Of a DNA stretch of 64,000 nucleotides, positions 30,701 to 43,591 are shown piece by piece. The translations under genes were made by a program, and so were the position numbers. This DNA comes from Rhabditoides inermis (Eukaryota; Nematoda; Chromadorea; Rhabditida; Rhabditidae), in NCBI GenBank assembly GCA_963966185.1, contig CAWZYM010000280.1:310001-374000 (forward strand), given 5' to 3'. Position 1 is the first letter of the stretch. Each line of letters begins with the position of its first letter. A model generated the notes under the pieces. The model was not told the origin of the DNA. It saw only the letters and a program-made list of their open reading frames with translations, and made no database searches.

Positions 30701-33495
30701 GCCGACCCCACCAACAACGTGGGTGGTCTAGTGAATACGGTGGTGGCAAGTACGGTAGAACAACGTGGGTGGTCTCGAGTAGTGTATATCGCGTGTGGAC
30801 CAAGGGAGCACTGGCGGGTACCGGTCTGTGAGAGGAGTGAGAGGAGCTGGGAGTACATTTTTTCAGTTCACAACTTGGTTTCAGGGCGCCCGCAAGCGCA
30901 AGGTGGCGGTGTTGATGGCGCAGGGCAAGCGACTCGACGCCATCCGCGAGCTCAACGAGTACCTCAAGGTGGGAGCGAGGGAAGGGGGGGGGGAGATGGA
31001 CAGATGTGAGCACAAGGGGCACAGAGATTCTTATTCGGAGGAGAATCGTAGGAGTTTGAGCAATTTCATGTATCATGTTTTGGACATTGGAATAGTAACG
31101 GGTCTCAATATGGGAGGGGAGAGACGGAAAGTTATGAGTGATACAATTTTGAGCGTCGTGTGCACAAAGAAATTGGAATAGTCATGGATGTTCACGCGTT
31201 GTAGAAAATGAGAAACGTATTTGAAGTGATGTAGTTTGTTGTAGTCTTTGGCTTCACAGAGGATCAGTAATCAGATTATTCGCCATACTATATGTATTGC
31301 TTTTTGAGGTGTTCCCGAGCAATTATAGTTCATGTGCAGGCATTGAACGGAAGATTGGAAGAGCTTGTTGCAAATGATCTGCAAACGGCCACAGTCATCA
31401 GATTGTTCATCTGTGATTGTCGTTCACATAGATGGTCGAGGCGATCGATCCGTGACTATGGGACTGCTTTCTAGGTGTTCCTGAACGATCAGGAGGCGTG
31501 GCTGCAGCTGGGAGAGCTGTTCCTGGCGGAGGCTGACTATGCAAAGGCGGCACATGCACTCGAGGAGTGTGTGCTGGGAGCGGTGAGGGGGGAGAGGGGG
31601 TAGGAAGAGAGAGTGAGGGAGAAGGGGAGAGAGGGATGGGAGGAAGAGGGAGTGAGGGAGAAGGGGAGAGTGGGAGGGAGGGAAGAGGAAGGTTGAGAAA
31701 GGGAGAGGGAGGGGAGGGAGAGAGAGAGGAAGGAGGGGAGAGAAGGTGATGGTGATGACTGATGGCTGTTTGCAGCCGCTGAACAGCGTCTATCTGCGCC
31801 GCCTCGCCGACATTCGCTACACGCAGGTGAGAAGGAGAAAGAGAGAGTGAGAGATGTTTGCGGTTTGCGGGTTACGGAATTCCACGAAGGATTACCGATT
31901 TTCATTATCATGGGTGTTATAGTGCAATGCTGATACGTACTTGTTAGGGGTACAAAATGAGAGTATTTAATACTATTTTTTCAAGGTTTTGGGTAATTGG
32001 AATTATACAGTTGTTGGAAAGCGAATTAGTCTGTTCATTTCCGGACAACGGACATACAATTTTGATTTTTCTCCCTCATTCAGATGAGCATACGAATTTA
32101 GATAAATATTCTGAATTATGACCTCTGAATTCAAATTCACATGAACACGGTTGCAGGGTGGTCAGGACAACATCGAACTGGCGCGCTCGTACTACGAGCA
32201 GGCAGCCAAGCTCAACCCGAGTGACGCGCGGGCACTCTATGGACTGGTGCTGGTGAGGGGGGGGGGGAGAGGAAGGGAAAGAGAGGGGGAAGAGAGAGAG
32301 AGAGAGAGAGATCTCCCTTTGCAGACTGGCACGTACCTGGCTACGCAGACCAAGCTGCCGTCTGACCAGCGGAAGGAGGCGTGTGCGAGTGGCTGCGCGG
32401 CGGCAGAGAAGCTCGCGCAGAGGTGGGTGGGGGGGTGGGGTGGAGCCCCCGATCAACACACTCAGCACTCGTGATCAATGTGCAAGACGAAGAAAGTGAA
32501 TATATACTGATGAAGGGGAGGGGGAGGACTGTGTGAGACGTGAAGGTGAAGGTCCTCTGCGGTGCTCCGCTACTGTATAGGGGGGGGGGGGGGTGCATGT
32601 GCTAGAAGAATGTAAAGCGATGTACTGGCTCAGTGATTCGGTTGATTGGAAGCGGGAAGTATAGATATTCTGGAACATGAAGAACTAGCGTGTTGTCGTT
32701 AGGAGTGAAATATGTTTCATAGTGAAATTAAGAGTGATTTTTTTTGTAAAATTCGGTAATTTCGCTTTGGCCTGTTTTCTTTCAAAGTCACTTTTTTTTT
32801 GTTTAGCCGGTTGAATCCGGGGTCCTCCTAGTCGAGAACAAGATATAATATTATTCTAGGAGATAGTTTGCCAGATTACGGTAGAAAATCGATCTACCCT
32901 CTAGTCGCATTCGATCTACCTTCTAGTCGTGAGGAGACCCAAGCGCGCGCTTTCAAACGATAATATCGATCAAAGAAGCCGGCATGCGAATCAAAGAGGC
33001 CGCGCGACACACGACCATTCGCTCGCGCTGTCTGGCCTCTCTCGCTCGCGACTGAGTTTCGCCAACTGACCCCGGCTGGCAATAACAGAAACTATCCTCC
33101 AGGCGAAGACTATAGGGTTCTTGGATTACGACGACGTCAGCAGAGGTAGTTGGGTTGGGTGGCGTCGGACGTCTTGAATTCCGTTCTTGAGTCCGTAGAT
33201 GGTGCTGTGACGCTTTTTGGCTACCATGAGAGTGGTTTGCCACACCACAGGGGCTGGGTGAATTTCGCAAGAATGGTTGACTCCGAGGGGGATCGAACCA
33301 GCGACCGTGAGATTTAGAGACGAACGCTCTATCCACTGAGCCGCGCCCCCGGCAAGCCGCGCCCCCGTCACTAAAATATTTAAAAAAAAATCCCTGTTTA
33401 GGTACGAGGAGGCGTCGGAGGAGGGCTCGAACCCCGCGATCCCCGATATCCTCGCCTCTCTCGAGAAGATGAAGGAGCAGTGCGTCGCCAAGTAG
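27747..33495 (+). CDS. emc-2: ER membrane protein complex subunit 2 (EMC2/TTC35)
   Basis: Cytosolic TPR subunit of the ER membrane complex, which inserts tail-anchored and multi-pass proteins. Twelve exons: 27747-27786, 28035-28090, 28177-28254, 28763-28807, 29548-29633, 30661-30718, 30885-30968, 31475-31582, 31776-31826, 32157-32252, 32325-32422, 33402-33495. They sum to 894 nt (297 residues, the same as human EMC2). Recognisable segments are GDELWPVYEQV, CISELDARFPRSNRVLRL, IYERLIEADPTN, ARKRKVAVLMAQGK-(n)-AIRELNEYL, QEAWLQLGELFL and YTQGGQDNIELARSYYEQA, which form the TPR helices. Exon 1 (MVDGRDWATESFD) is less conserved and is chosen because phase and position fit. Introns are large and repeat-laden: a TIR element in intron 5, a GA-rich intron 8, and an element plus tRNA-like repeat in the last intron. 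It lies about 400 bp downstream of the P5C dehydrogenase on the same strand; that spacing would allow a nematode operon but does not prove one. Confidence 0.95.
29760..30511. mobile_element. TIR element of about 750 bp in EMC2 intron 5
   Basis: The left terminus atatagtggctcccccgttt is matched in inverted orientation at the right by aaaacgggggacccactata, extending through tggcggtaggc / gcctaccgcg. The interior has no long frame. Non-autonomous DNA element. Confidence 0.75.
31567..31745. repeat. GA/GGGA-rich low-complexity intron
   Basis: Intron 8 of EMC2 is almost entirely purine (gggagagggag units). Apparent frames on either strand are repeat artefacts. Confidence 0.8.
32844..33115. mobile_element. 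272-bp element, copy 1 (matches 43320-43591)
   Basis: Lies in the last EMC2 intron and appears identical to 43320-43591 over its full length. The ends form imperfect inverted repeats (ctaggagatagttt on the left; revcomp of the right end gives ctggaggatagttt). It contains a 62-codon minus frame in both copies, with no recognisable product. Confidence 0.85.
33281..33351 (-). repeat. tRNA-derived (SINE-like) sequence
   Basis: On the minus strand an A box (ggctcagtggatagagcg) and B box (ggttcgatccc) stand at tRNA spacing after gggggcgc. The anticodon and acceptor stems do not pair properly. It abuts the 272-bp element by less than 200 bp. Confidence 0.55.
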
Positions 33496-34887
33496 ATCTA
33501 TCGACCCCCACAGATCTGTCCAATGAGCTCATTCCACCTCTCACTAGTCTCTACGGAGCCTTCTTTCTATGCCCGTGTAGCTGTAATAAGTTATTGTGAT
33601 TTGCGTTGATTTGCGTGGAGTACATGTGCTATGGATGAAGGTTGTTTTATGGAGTGTGGCTATGACACGTACCAAACAAAATCTGTAATGAGAACGAAGA
33701 ACCGTTGCAGGTCGCAGGTTTTTTCGCTGAATTGAAGATGCAGGTTTTCTAATCAAACTAGCATTCTCATACAGTGGGTGAATGATTTCCACTCTTTTTA
33801 ACAGTTTTGTATTATTGCTGACAAAATTTTAGAACCCGGGATTTCGTTTTCTGAACGTGACAAGTGATGAGCGACCGCGCACTCGACACAATAAATATAC
33901 CCAGACTAATAAGATTATAATATATGTTTACATGCATTACCTGTTAATTAGAACTGTCTAGTGTGTTGCATAAAAGCTAGCGCTGCATTTCCGAATAATA
34001 GCTCACTTGGCTTTGTCTTGGCCTTACTGGGAACCTTAACTTCTCCATTAACAAAACATTGCGTGTCAAAAAAATTGCGTGTGTACCATGCGACTATATT
34101 AGAATGTGTTATAATAAGCCCACAGCTAGCTCAGGACTTCTCGGAGAACACATTATTTCGAGAATACAATATACACAAAAATGCACTGCAGATTTTTCAT
34201 GGCGTTCATACCTATACTTCACAAATCTTCTCACATTTGTAGTTGTAATACTCTCGCTTAGTCCGCGATTTCGACTTCAGGTACCTGTTTTCAAAATGGG
34301 AACACCGTATTCTGATCTTTGTCATGCGCCACTCTGATGTCTCTCGTGAAAAAGATTAAAAACTATTTGCGGGCCCATTATAGCATCATGAGTGGAGCGA
34401 TAAATTTTACATGGCATGTGCAACGTGTTGCAATTGCACAATAACAATTTTGTTTCTCCACATTTATTAAGAGATTTTAACACCATATCCAGTGCTTCTG
34501 CAAGCTTTGTTATTCGGATTTCGAATTTGCGTCAAGTTTCAAAACATCAAAACACACGACACGCTATTCGCGGGGGGATTGCATGCTATCAAGGAGGAAA
34601 TACTATCGAAACAAACCAGCTGTCTGGATGAAGAAACGTTCTCTGCGTAATTCGAATGCTACTTGATAACTTGATTCATTCGTTCCGTTTGGACTTCCTC
34701 TTTTCTAATTAAATTAAAACACACGAAGTTTGTGATGTACTCTGCAGTTTGCCTCCGAAAATGTTAATGGCTCTTATTGAATTATCTACCTAATCAAATT
34801 TGCAAATTTCATATTCGAACAAAAAGACAGACTTGCAGGTGGAGTTTGAGTCAGCGACTCACAAGTTGGCGTTATTATTTTCTCAAA
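33496..34887. other. Intergenic, EMC2 to Srd/Str-like receptor
   Basis: AT-rich. Small frames at 33961-34337 have no recognisable domain and lack splice context. No gene called. Confidence 0.45.
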
Positions 34888-36523
34888 ATGGATGCGGAGA
34901 GGTGGATTATTGTCATCTGCAGAGTGTTGTTCTCCATATTCACTCTATCAGGATGCTTTCTCGCAGTTTTATTAGTGTACGTCATTCAAACAAAAACAGC
35001 AAAGTCTTTCAAAACATACAGGTAGGCACAGAGTAATTTATTTTCTATAACTTGTTGTTCAGCAAGCTCATCACATTCTCAACTTGCTTTGACGGGTTCA
35101 CTTCTCTGATGCTGCTTATTACTATGCAACGGTATGTTTAATTATTCATACAGGAAAGTAGACATTCATATGGTTTCTGCTAATTAGTTATGATGTTTAT
35201 TCAAGATTACACATTCCACACAATAAAATGTAACGTTCGATCAGTTATTGTTTAGATTTACGGCTCGCCCCTATGGCGGCAGGATCTATGGAGTTCTAGT
35301 GGACTTGGGTCCGGGAATGTTTCTCGGGTCAGCCTTCATGTGTCAGGTAGAGTCCTTTTCGAGAACATCTAGTCAAAAATCGAGAGAGAGAGAGAGAGAG
35401 AGAGAGACTGACAGCTCGATTTCAGTGTCACATGATCATCTCACACGCTCTCAGCGAGATGGTCACCATTATCCCGATAATGTTCATCTACAGGTGAAAC
35501 GCACAACCAAACACTACGAAACAACACTCAAATTTCAGGTACATGGTCCTGTTCGATAAGGAGATCAACAACAAGCTGTTCGCCCTGGCCGTGTTCGTGT
35601 TATACCTGCCCAACTTTGCCATGGTAATTGATTTATGAACAAAATGATATACTATTTTTGATAACATGTGATAAAAGAACAAACAAAAACACACCTCCAT
35701 GACGTCATCACATTCCAGGGCGCCTATCCGGCGTACGGCCACCCTACCGAGTGGTGTCGTCTGGTGATCGCCAACTCGTCTCTGTCCGTGTTGGTAGATG
35801 AGGGTACGGTCGGCGTGGGGTGTTTTCTCGCCTCGTCGATGACTGTCTTCTGCGCCAAGTACACGCAGTTCTCGATGGCTGTGTCGTACGTGGTGATCAT
35901 TGTGTGCCGGTGGCGGATGCTGCGCTACCTCAACAAGTTCAAGACGCACAGCCAGCAGACGCATAGCCAGCAGAGGAGCTTCATCAAGGTGAGGCAGGCA
36001 TTCAGTTAGTCAGTCACTGCAATTCGACAGATACGAAATCGTTTTCATCGGCCCGGTCCCGGTGTGTGTTGTCCCGCGCGGAAAATGAGTATCTTAATTT
36101 TTGTAGTCAAATGTGCAATGCCCCCAACTATCTTCCAGAATAATATTATATCGTGTGTTCTTTAGGCCCTCACAATCCAGTCCATTCTCCCACTGGTGAC
36201 GCTTTCCGGTCTTGTTATGTTTCACGTCAGTATATATTTGCGTGAGTGTTTTTATTTAATTAGTTTATTAGGTAATTTTGTTAAAATAATGGTGCGTTTG
36301 TAACATTCAAAAAACTATTCTCCCCCCCCATAGGGAAATTAGCGTAAATTGATACTGTCGATGAGATCAAGAAAACGGTGCAATCTGACAACATAACCTA
36401 CCTTTCCCATTTTCAGCACAATTCTTCACATTTCACATGGAATACGGTATTTTCCTGTTGAATTCTACGATGCCAGTGTTTACTACGATTGTAAATCTAT
36501 ACTACATTGGAGACTACAAGTAA
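34888..36523 (+). CDS. Srd/Str-type nematode serpentine receptor
   Basis: Complete model of 299 residues in eight exons: 34888-35021, 35063-35131, 35256-35346, 35426-35493, 35539-35623, 35719-35988, 36166-36241, 36417-36523 (900 nt). Seven hydrophobic segments are visible, starting with TM1 after MDAERWIIVICRVLFSIF. Family-type marks are FIYRYMVLFDKEINNK after TM3, LTIQSILPLVT in TM6 and the C-terminal TMPVFTTIVNLYYIGDYK, which fits the 'P-x-(n)-I-x-YR' ending of the Str superfamily. I cannot separate Srd from Str/Srj by eye. It is unrelated in sequence to the Srx cluster. Expected to be a chemosensory neuron receptor. Confidence 0.85.
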
Positions 36524-37188
36524 CAACAATACAACGTATAACAGCTTACGCGAAAAATTGCAGGAAAGCAGTGGTGCGAATTTTCACTCGTTCACATTCC
36601 GTCACATCTGTCACTGTACATTCCGTGACTCTCACTATGAAAAAATGAACGTTCACGGGATGTCTCGTTCTTTAACATGCGGTATCTCGTATTATAGTTA
36701 CTGCAGTTTTCCTCCATTGTCATCGTTCACAGGCATTTCATGTGTGAAGCATTCTCGTGGTGTAATTAAATGAGATTCTTCCTTCTACAATGTTGTAAGA
36801 GTAACAGATTTTCTTTGAAAAACACGTAAAGATATGAACTTTGTCTTATACCAATGCAGCAAAACCACATGCATAAAACAAAAAACCTTTACAAATACTA
36901 ACCTTTCGCCTAGTGCGCGCGCGGGATTGCTCATAACTTGTTTCAGAGAAGAGATACAAAGATGCCGACGACAAGTGATCTGGCCTACGGAACGGTGCGA
37001 GTCTAATTGACATGACTCGGATGAGTCCACATTGTTGCTAACATGACCTTTGGATATAGCTTCTTGAAAATTCTGGCGCGAACCCTATCCTAAGTCTAAA
37101 GAAAGGGCCTTCTCAAATGAAGAGAAACGAGGAAAGGAAGATGAGAGAAAAATAAGAAAGAAATATAGGTATTCGTGTAAGGTGTTAG

Positions 37189-37224
<36 letters not shown>

Positions 37225-39088
37225 AAAGCAAACGACTGACTTCGCAAACCACTCCACATGATCCAGAAACAGAATAATTTTTTCCGGCCTCATTTTAACT
37301 CATTTTCGGCTTTATTTATTGTCATTTTACGAGATCCAATATTTGTGTTCAAGCAAATGGTCGCAGGTGTAAATTGTTTGTATTATTCAATTTGTTGTCT
37401 CATAAACAGTAATTGTAATTCCGAATTGCAATAACCTAATTTAAACACAAAAAAATAGAGAAAGAGAACTCAAGCTTTGCACACAAGTAGGTGGGGAGAG
37501 TACGAAGAGAGACGCCGTTCATATTACAAAATGTAGTACTCACTTTCATTCTCTCTCTCTCTTTTGTTTATTCGCAAATTATCGTTTGTATTACGCTTAC
37601 GCTAAATTTACGCCAAAATTTGATTCAAAAAAGATGTATTATAGAAATATTATGTTTCGCCACGAGTAGAAAAAGGAATTTGATTCGGACGGGGTCAAAA
37701 TAAACGGAGTCAAAATAACGCTGTGAAATATACTATGACAAGTAAAAGTAGTAAAAGAGAACTATTATACAATGGCTGTCAGACTATCCACTGTTTACAT
37801 TTACAGTCTCAATGTTTCAGTAAGGTTGCCGGTCAGTCAGCATTGTAATATAGGCCCACCGGGCGATTTTAGTAAAAATCGATCCGCGGCCCGATTCACA
37901 AAATAACATGTCATTGTTTTATCGACTGAACCGCTGAACCGCGAGAAAGAAAAAAAGAGACATTTATATCGCCAGCTTTTATCCACGTTGCGTCGTTGTA
38001 GCGATGTACGCAGGTAGGTCTCTCACAATCAGAGTTAGCGGCTCGCAACCGTAGCTTCTAGGGCGCAACTGAGTTCACGAGTTTTGCTTAATCCCTTTCG
38101 TATCTGCCTGCGATTCATACCTTGCTCGGCTGAACCCCCACTACTAGGCGGCCTAGAATCTGTCCTATATAGGCGACTAAAATCATTGAACTAGGCACCT
38201 ATACGAATAACCGTAGTGCACTATGTAGGAAAGATTCTAGGCGACTATATAGGAGGGAACTAGGCGACTATGTAGGAGATTACTAGTACAATAGCTTGGC
38301 CACGACAAGATCTGAACTCACGATCTACCATTTATCACATGTTTACTACTCTGCACTCTTACCACTGCGCTATCCGGGCACCACGGCGGGAACGTCTCTT
38401 TTGAGAACACAATCCCGCAGGAAGGGAAATAAGTTTAGCACTTTCATGACTCAGTTTTTTGATCAAGAACATGCGTGAATACTCAAAAACTAAAGTGCAT
38501 CAGCAAGCGCACTCCTTTGGTGACATTTATATTGATTTGATAAAGATAATACAATTATGTTTTCTTCCGACATAGTCGACTATCTAGTCAACTATGTAGG
38601 CGAAAGAAGCAGCTGTCCTATATAGTCGACTAGCTAGTCGCCTAGTTTCCGAAACCCATTCTAGTTTCCTACTAGGACGGGGGTCAGATTCTAGTTCCCT
38701 AGTAGGACGGTCCAGGCTAGTGTAGAATTCAATCAATCATTTAGGAATTTTGTTCACTTTACCTCATTTAGCTATATTCACATATTCGTGTATGTTATGT
38801 CATGGCAGATAAACATTATTATTATATTTCATTGTTCCTACTTTTCTGATGCATTTTTGAAATGCATTCATTGCAGCAACGAAAATCCATGATCCCATGC
38901 TTTCATCGTGTTTGATAGTGCATGGTGAAAACTGCACGAATTGGCATAACGGGAGTTCACGCGGGAATCGCTGTTACGAAATATTACTTGTACGCATTAT
39001 ATTAATTGTTGATATTGTTCGAATTCTAGTTTGTCCCATTAAAATGTTTTAACTATAACTATGAACTTTAGTTGGCCAGTCGCCTGTG
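36524..39088. other. Long intergenic, repeat-bearing stretch
   Basis: Holds a (GA)n tract at 37193-37218 and the fold-back and tRNA-like repeat at about 38136-38715. No coding exon is supportable before the F-box-like gene at 39089. Confidence 0.5.
38136..38715. repeat. Fold-back repeat of tag/cta motifs with a tRNA-like core
   Basis: Both flanks (38136-38275 and about 38570-38715) are dense in ctag-type phrases in opposite orientation (ctaggcgactatataggag against tatatagtcgactagctag). Between them, at 38299-38386 on the minus strand, is a tRNA-like unit with A box (atagcgcagtggtaagag) and B box-like gagttcagatc. A SINE or composite element is the likely reading. Confidence 0.5.
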
Positions 39089-42000
39089 ATGAGCGGCTGC
39101 GTACGCAAGCGCGTGTCGAACGACGCTCCCCCTGCGAGGAGCGACGCAGGATGTTCCGGAAAGAAGACCAAGGTACAGTGACCCGAATGTGGGCTCTTAT
39201 TGACGGCTAAGTATTTGAATTCATGCACGAAAAGACTGTGAGGAAAGGAGAGACGCAGACGATTAGCGCGTCCGCTCTCTCACTTTATCATTGTCTCTCG
39301 CTATTCGAACGAATCTCAGGAAAACATTGCTAAAGTGACGGTCACTTTAGCTTTAGAATAGTCGGTCCGGCGACTGTAGATGGAGGGAGGAATTAGAGTG
39401 AACAGCTAGCTGTGGATTGCAGATTGACAAGGCTGGCGGCAAGGTCAAGCAATCTGTCGCAGGAAGACCGAAGAAGAGGAAGGTGTGTGGTGTGTGATGG
39501 TCAATCGATGATTTTACTCATTATTTCGCGTTGTTCACCTTTTTATCATTGTAATTGAGTGACTCTTGTAAGTTATAATGTTAATATTCGTGGTTATCAT
39601 ACGTGTTATCAGATGGCTGGCGTGTCGTCTGCGTCCGACGGCGCGAAGGTAGGTGGAAAGAGGAAGCTGAACGAGCAACTGTCACTCTCACTCACTCTCT
39701 CCTCGACTTGTCTGGACGATGTCGCCGTTAGCCTGAAACCAGTGACAACTTGTGGTCGTGCGCAATGCCAACTGATTGCAGATGACCCCGATGGAAGAGC
39801 TCTACGACGATGCGTTCGCCTACATCTACAGATACCTCAATTTGGCCGTGAGTTGTTGCGATCTCTCGGCCGCTATGTCGTGGCTCTCAGGCGAGGAGGG
39901 CCGTGTCGCGCACGTCGCATGCTCTGCGCCAGCTGTGCGGTCGGATGATCGAGCAGAAGCGCTACCCGATTCGCAGCGAGACGCTCACCGTTCACGGAGA
40001 CCTGCGCGAGGTGGGCTATCAGATATTTATACGGAGTAGTTATAGCTGAAGATGACATCACAATATGAAGGAAACGTAAGAATTGATTATTTATACGGTT
40101 TTAGGAACATGTGAAGTACAATAATGTAAAGAGAGATGGTAACAATGTACAAGTAGAGCCAAATCAAATCAAATCAAATCAATGACGGTGGGGGGAATGG
40201 CCAAAGTAGAGCCAAGGTTTGGGTATGCTAACGTGGTTGGGAATATTGCTCAGCGATCGAGGTTAGTGGTGGACGCGGTTGGGCGTGTTTGCGACTGTGC
40301 TCAGTCTGCTACTGGCCTGTTCAGGATCGCTTCGCGCGCGTCACGTTCGGTGGGGAGACGAAGCGAGTCGCTCTGGAGCAGTCGTCCGCTCGGCTAGTCA
40401 CTAGTGAGTGATCGACTCGTCCAAGGAATAGTCAGTTCTACCACCACTCCGCGCCTACACCACCGCATTTGAAAATTTTGCGCGCGCAAAATTTCGAATG
40501 TGAACCTGATCGCGTGCTCTCGAACTCATTAGCCCACCCACTGTAAACAACATGCGCGCTCTGGCAGTCTCTTTGCACGCGATTCGGGCCGTTTTGAGGA
40601 GGTAGTCATTCGGAAATCCATTCAAAACTGAAAGTATAGGCATTCAGAATGAATCGATTCTTGGGGTAAGAGAGACAAGCGGCTGAGCGCTGTTCATACG
40701 TATTATAGGTGGGCAAGTGCATGCATGGTGTGTATGATTGATTATTGACTATTGCAGTGCGATACGTCGATAGGATCTCTGAGTTGCACAGCCACATCGT
40801 CACTCGGGTCGAGTTTTCCTGGCACAACAGCTTCTACGACGAAGTGAGTTTTTTCAAAAATAATTAAAGAAGAACTCCGGGGAAAGAGTCACTGTCCCAA
40901 AACATTAGCGCGCCCGGAACAGATTTCGGCGGGAAAGCGCGAGTACGGCAGCGGTGGGCAGCGGAATGAGGCTCCGCCCTCGTCCAAATAGGCTATTTGG
41001 GCAAAGGAATCGTAAAAAATAATTCAAAAACGTAACTTTTTGAACCCTTTCAGAACTTTTATTGCCAGAATCGTGTTCCTAAGTATCATTTTGCCCCTGT
41101 TGACCGGCATTCCTATTTTCCCCGGAGTTCTTCTTTAAATAATAATATTACAAGGTGAGATTAGTTGCTGTAAATAACAGGAATTGCAAATGCAAATTTG
41201 GGGCGGAATGCGCAAAGGTTCAATGTTTTTGTCGCATGATGGGTTGTACTCTCTCCGCGGACCGAGCTTTGTATCCGCAGCGTGTATAATATACTATATC
41301 ATAGCGCGATTGGGAATGTGACTCCATGGATCGCGAGTCGCTGTACGAGCTGATGACGCTTCGTCTGCCCGCGTTCGCCCAGCTGCGCCACGTCGTCATC
41401 GCACCCGTCTACTACCGAATTCGTGAGTCGCCCCCGCACTGCATGCATGTCGCCTTGCAGTTGGTTTCCGTCCTTGCGTCAACCAGCCCATTCATCTCGA
41501 GTTCACTGCGCGTCCGCCGGTGAAGGTGAGGAAACTGGGAGAGAGAGAGAGAGAGTGAGTTCGATTTTGCAGCATCTGTTCGCCTGCTTCGAGAATATCA
41601 TGGTGCTCACCGCTAGGGCCGGCTGGCGTTCGGTGTGAACCGTATTTTTTTGTTATTTTTTCATTACAATACATTTTTCCCGTTTCTGATAACTGATATC
41701 CCATGATTTCATTGTATGCAATTTCTCTCTCAGGGTCTGTTCCGCGTCGGTCAGCGTATTCCCACCATCAACGCGAGGCGAGTGTCTTTGTTCATTCGTG
41801 AAACGTATTCTTCTATGCAATACTAGTTGCGCTTTTATAAAGTGAATAGAAATGCGAGTTGCGTTTTGTTACATGAGTGATGGCGGTCGATGTCATCAAT
41901 CAATCAATCATTTATTCGTAGTCGTTATATCTGAATAGGACAACAGTGCCTAAGATGCTAGATAAATAGGCTAACGCCGGGGAAAGACAGAAAGGCCGAC

Positions 42001-42489
42001 GAGGTTGGTGGCGGGAAGCCGATACTCAATCGCCATCATCCGGGTAATTGCAGTGTGTCCTGCGACGACGTGCTGTGCGGTGTGGTGGACGAGCTGTCGG
42101 AGCACTGCGACACTCTCAACGTCCACCTCCGCGACTGGGGCAACAACACGCACGCACTCGACACACTCGCTACGCTGCGAAACGTGAGTGGGAGTGGGCA
42201 ATCAATCAATCAATCAATCAATGAAATGTTCATTCGGAGTTGCAAACAACCTGACATAGTCGCACTAATTTGTCTGTGACCGGCGCAGAGAAGCGCATAT
42301 GAAAGTCGGATCGCTAGCTCGTGAATTGAAATCGAATTGGATTGCTAGCTCGCGAAGTAGGCAGGATGAGAGTAGTGTCTCTGGTTCAGCTGTCTCATGT
42401 CTCCCTCGACGTCTCTCACTATCGCTTGAACAAAAACAAGCACATGCCGCAGAATGTGCTGGACGCGATCAAAGGTATGCTCTAGGTTT

Positions 42490-42526
<37 letters not shown>

Positions 42527-42772
42527 CTCTCTCCTCTATCTCTCTCTCTCTCTCCCTCTCTTCCTCCTCTCTCCCTCTCTCCTCTCTATTCCCTCTTTTC
42601 TCCTCCAGCCATCCGCTGTTCCCGTTTGGTGCTGCATCGTGGCTGGGTGAAGCAGACTGGTGTGTGGCAGACTGGCCAAAAGAGGAAGCCGTCGTGGGCT
42701 GGAGACTTCTTCGAGAAGCTTCTGGAGGACACTGGAGCCGAGGAGAGCCGGCCCGGCAACTATCCCTACTAG
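39089..42772 (+). CDS. F-box-like protein, copy A
   Basis: Exons that I can place: 39089-39172, 39423-39482, 39613-39648, 39782-39847, 39891-40010, 40325-40403, 40758-40843, 41305-41422, 41461 to about 41519-41525, about 41571-41632, one near 41735-41780, 42052-42183, 42364-42474, 42608-42772. The N-terminus is basic with a likely nuclear signal (GRPKKRK). The block EELYDDAFAYIYRYLNLA followed by SRTSHALRQLCGRM fits an F-box (two-helix 'I-x-YL' plus 'vs-(n)-l-x-l' pattern). F-box proteins bring targets to SCF ubiquitin ligases. The C-terminal half has leucine-rich-like segments (LPAFAQLRHVVIAP, HCDTLNVHLRDW) as in nematode F-box families. A diverged relative lies at 46545-48809. The family call is inferred from pattern only, and the exon joins around 41520-42050 are unsure. 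Confidence 0.55.
40864..41138. mobile_element. TTAA-flanked MITE (best-preserved ends)
   Basis: Left TTAA + agaagaactccggggaa and right ttccccggagttcttct + TTAA are perfect 17-bp inverted repeats with a TTAA target duplication. The element is 275 bp with no frame and lies in an intron of the F-box-like gene A. Same family as 60537-60895 and 5779-6250. Confidence 0.9.
42490..42606. repeat. (TC)n intron tract
   Basis: Pyrimidine-only repeat making up most of the last intron of F-box-like gene A, running straight into its acceptor. Confidence 0.85.
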
Positions 42773-43319
42773 AGTGGTGGGCAGATACTGTTATCGCACG
42801 CATAGCTATATTATGTTGTTTTGCTGGTTTTTGTTGTGCATACGGTTGATATTGCAATACATGTTTCTTTTCATCCGTCTTATTGATTTCGCAATGAGAG
42901 AGAGGAAGGGAGGAAGAGACTTGGTAGGGAGGGAGAGACTTGGTAGACTTGGGAGGGAGGGAGAGACTCGGTAGGGAGGGAGAGTTTTTATAGACTTGGT
43001 AGGGAGGGAGAGACTTGTTAGACTTGGGAGGGAGGGAGAGACTTGGTAGGCTATGGATCGCGAGCATGAGGAGTGCTATTAATGCGTTGACGACGAGGTC
43101 GAGTTGCCCGGATAGATCGATAGGAAAAATTGTTTTTCCTGATCGTTTTAACAATTTTGTTTTAACAATTTTTCCTTGTTTTAACAATTGTTTTAACAAT
43201 TTTTCCTGATCGGTCAGCGCGTCGCCAATCCGCTCTCCTCATGCATTGCGTAGACGCTGTCGCCCCACGAACCTCAGATATTCAGAACAGCTGCACAACG
43301 TATCAATCACAACGAGCTG

Positions 43320-43591
43320 TATAATATTATTCTAGGAGATAGTTTGCCAGATTACGGTAGAAAATCGATCTACCCTCTAGTCGCATTCGATCTACCTTCT
43401 AGTCGTGAGGAGACCCAAGCGCGCGCTTTCAAACGATAATATCGATCAAAGAAGCCGGCATGCGAATCAAAGAGGCCGCGCGACACACGACCATTCGCTC
43501 GCGCTGTCTGGCCTCTCTCGCTCGCGACTGAGTTTCGCCAACTGACCCCGGCTGGCAATAACAGAAACTATCCTCCAGGCGAAGACTATAG
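43320..43591. mobile_element. 272-bp element, copy 2 (matches 32844-33115)
   Basis: Appears identical to copy 1, in the same orientation, 10.5 kb away. It is intergenic here. Confidence 0.85.

Noticed and set aside
34416..34631. Possible small gene upstream of the Srd/Str-like receptor
   Set aside because: No domain, no splice partner and no codon bias.
39089..42772. Cullin-like scaffold gene
   Set aside because: First impression from helical segments; no cullin homology or neddylation motif is visible, and the F-box-like start fits better.
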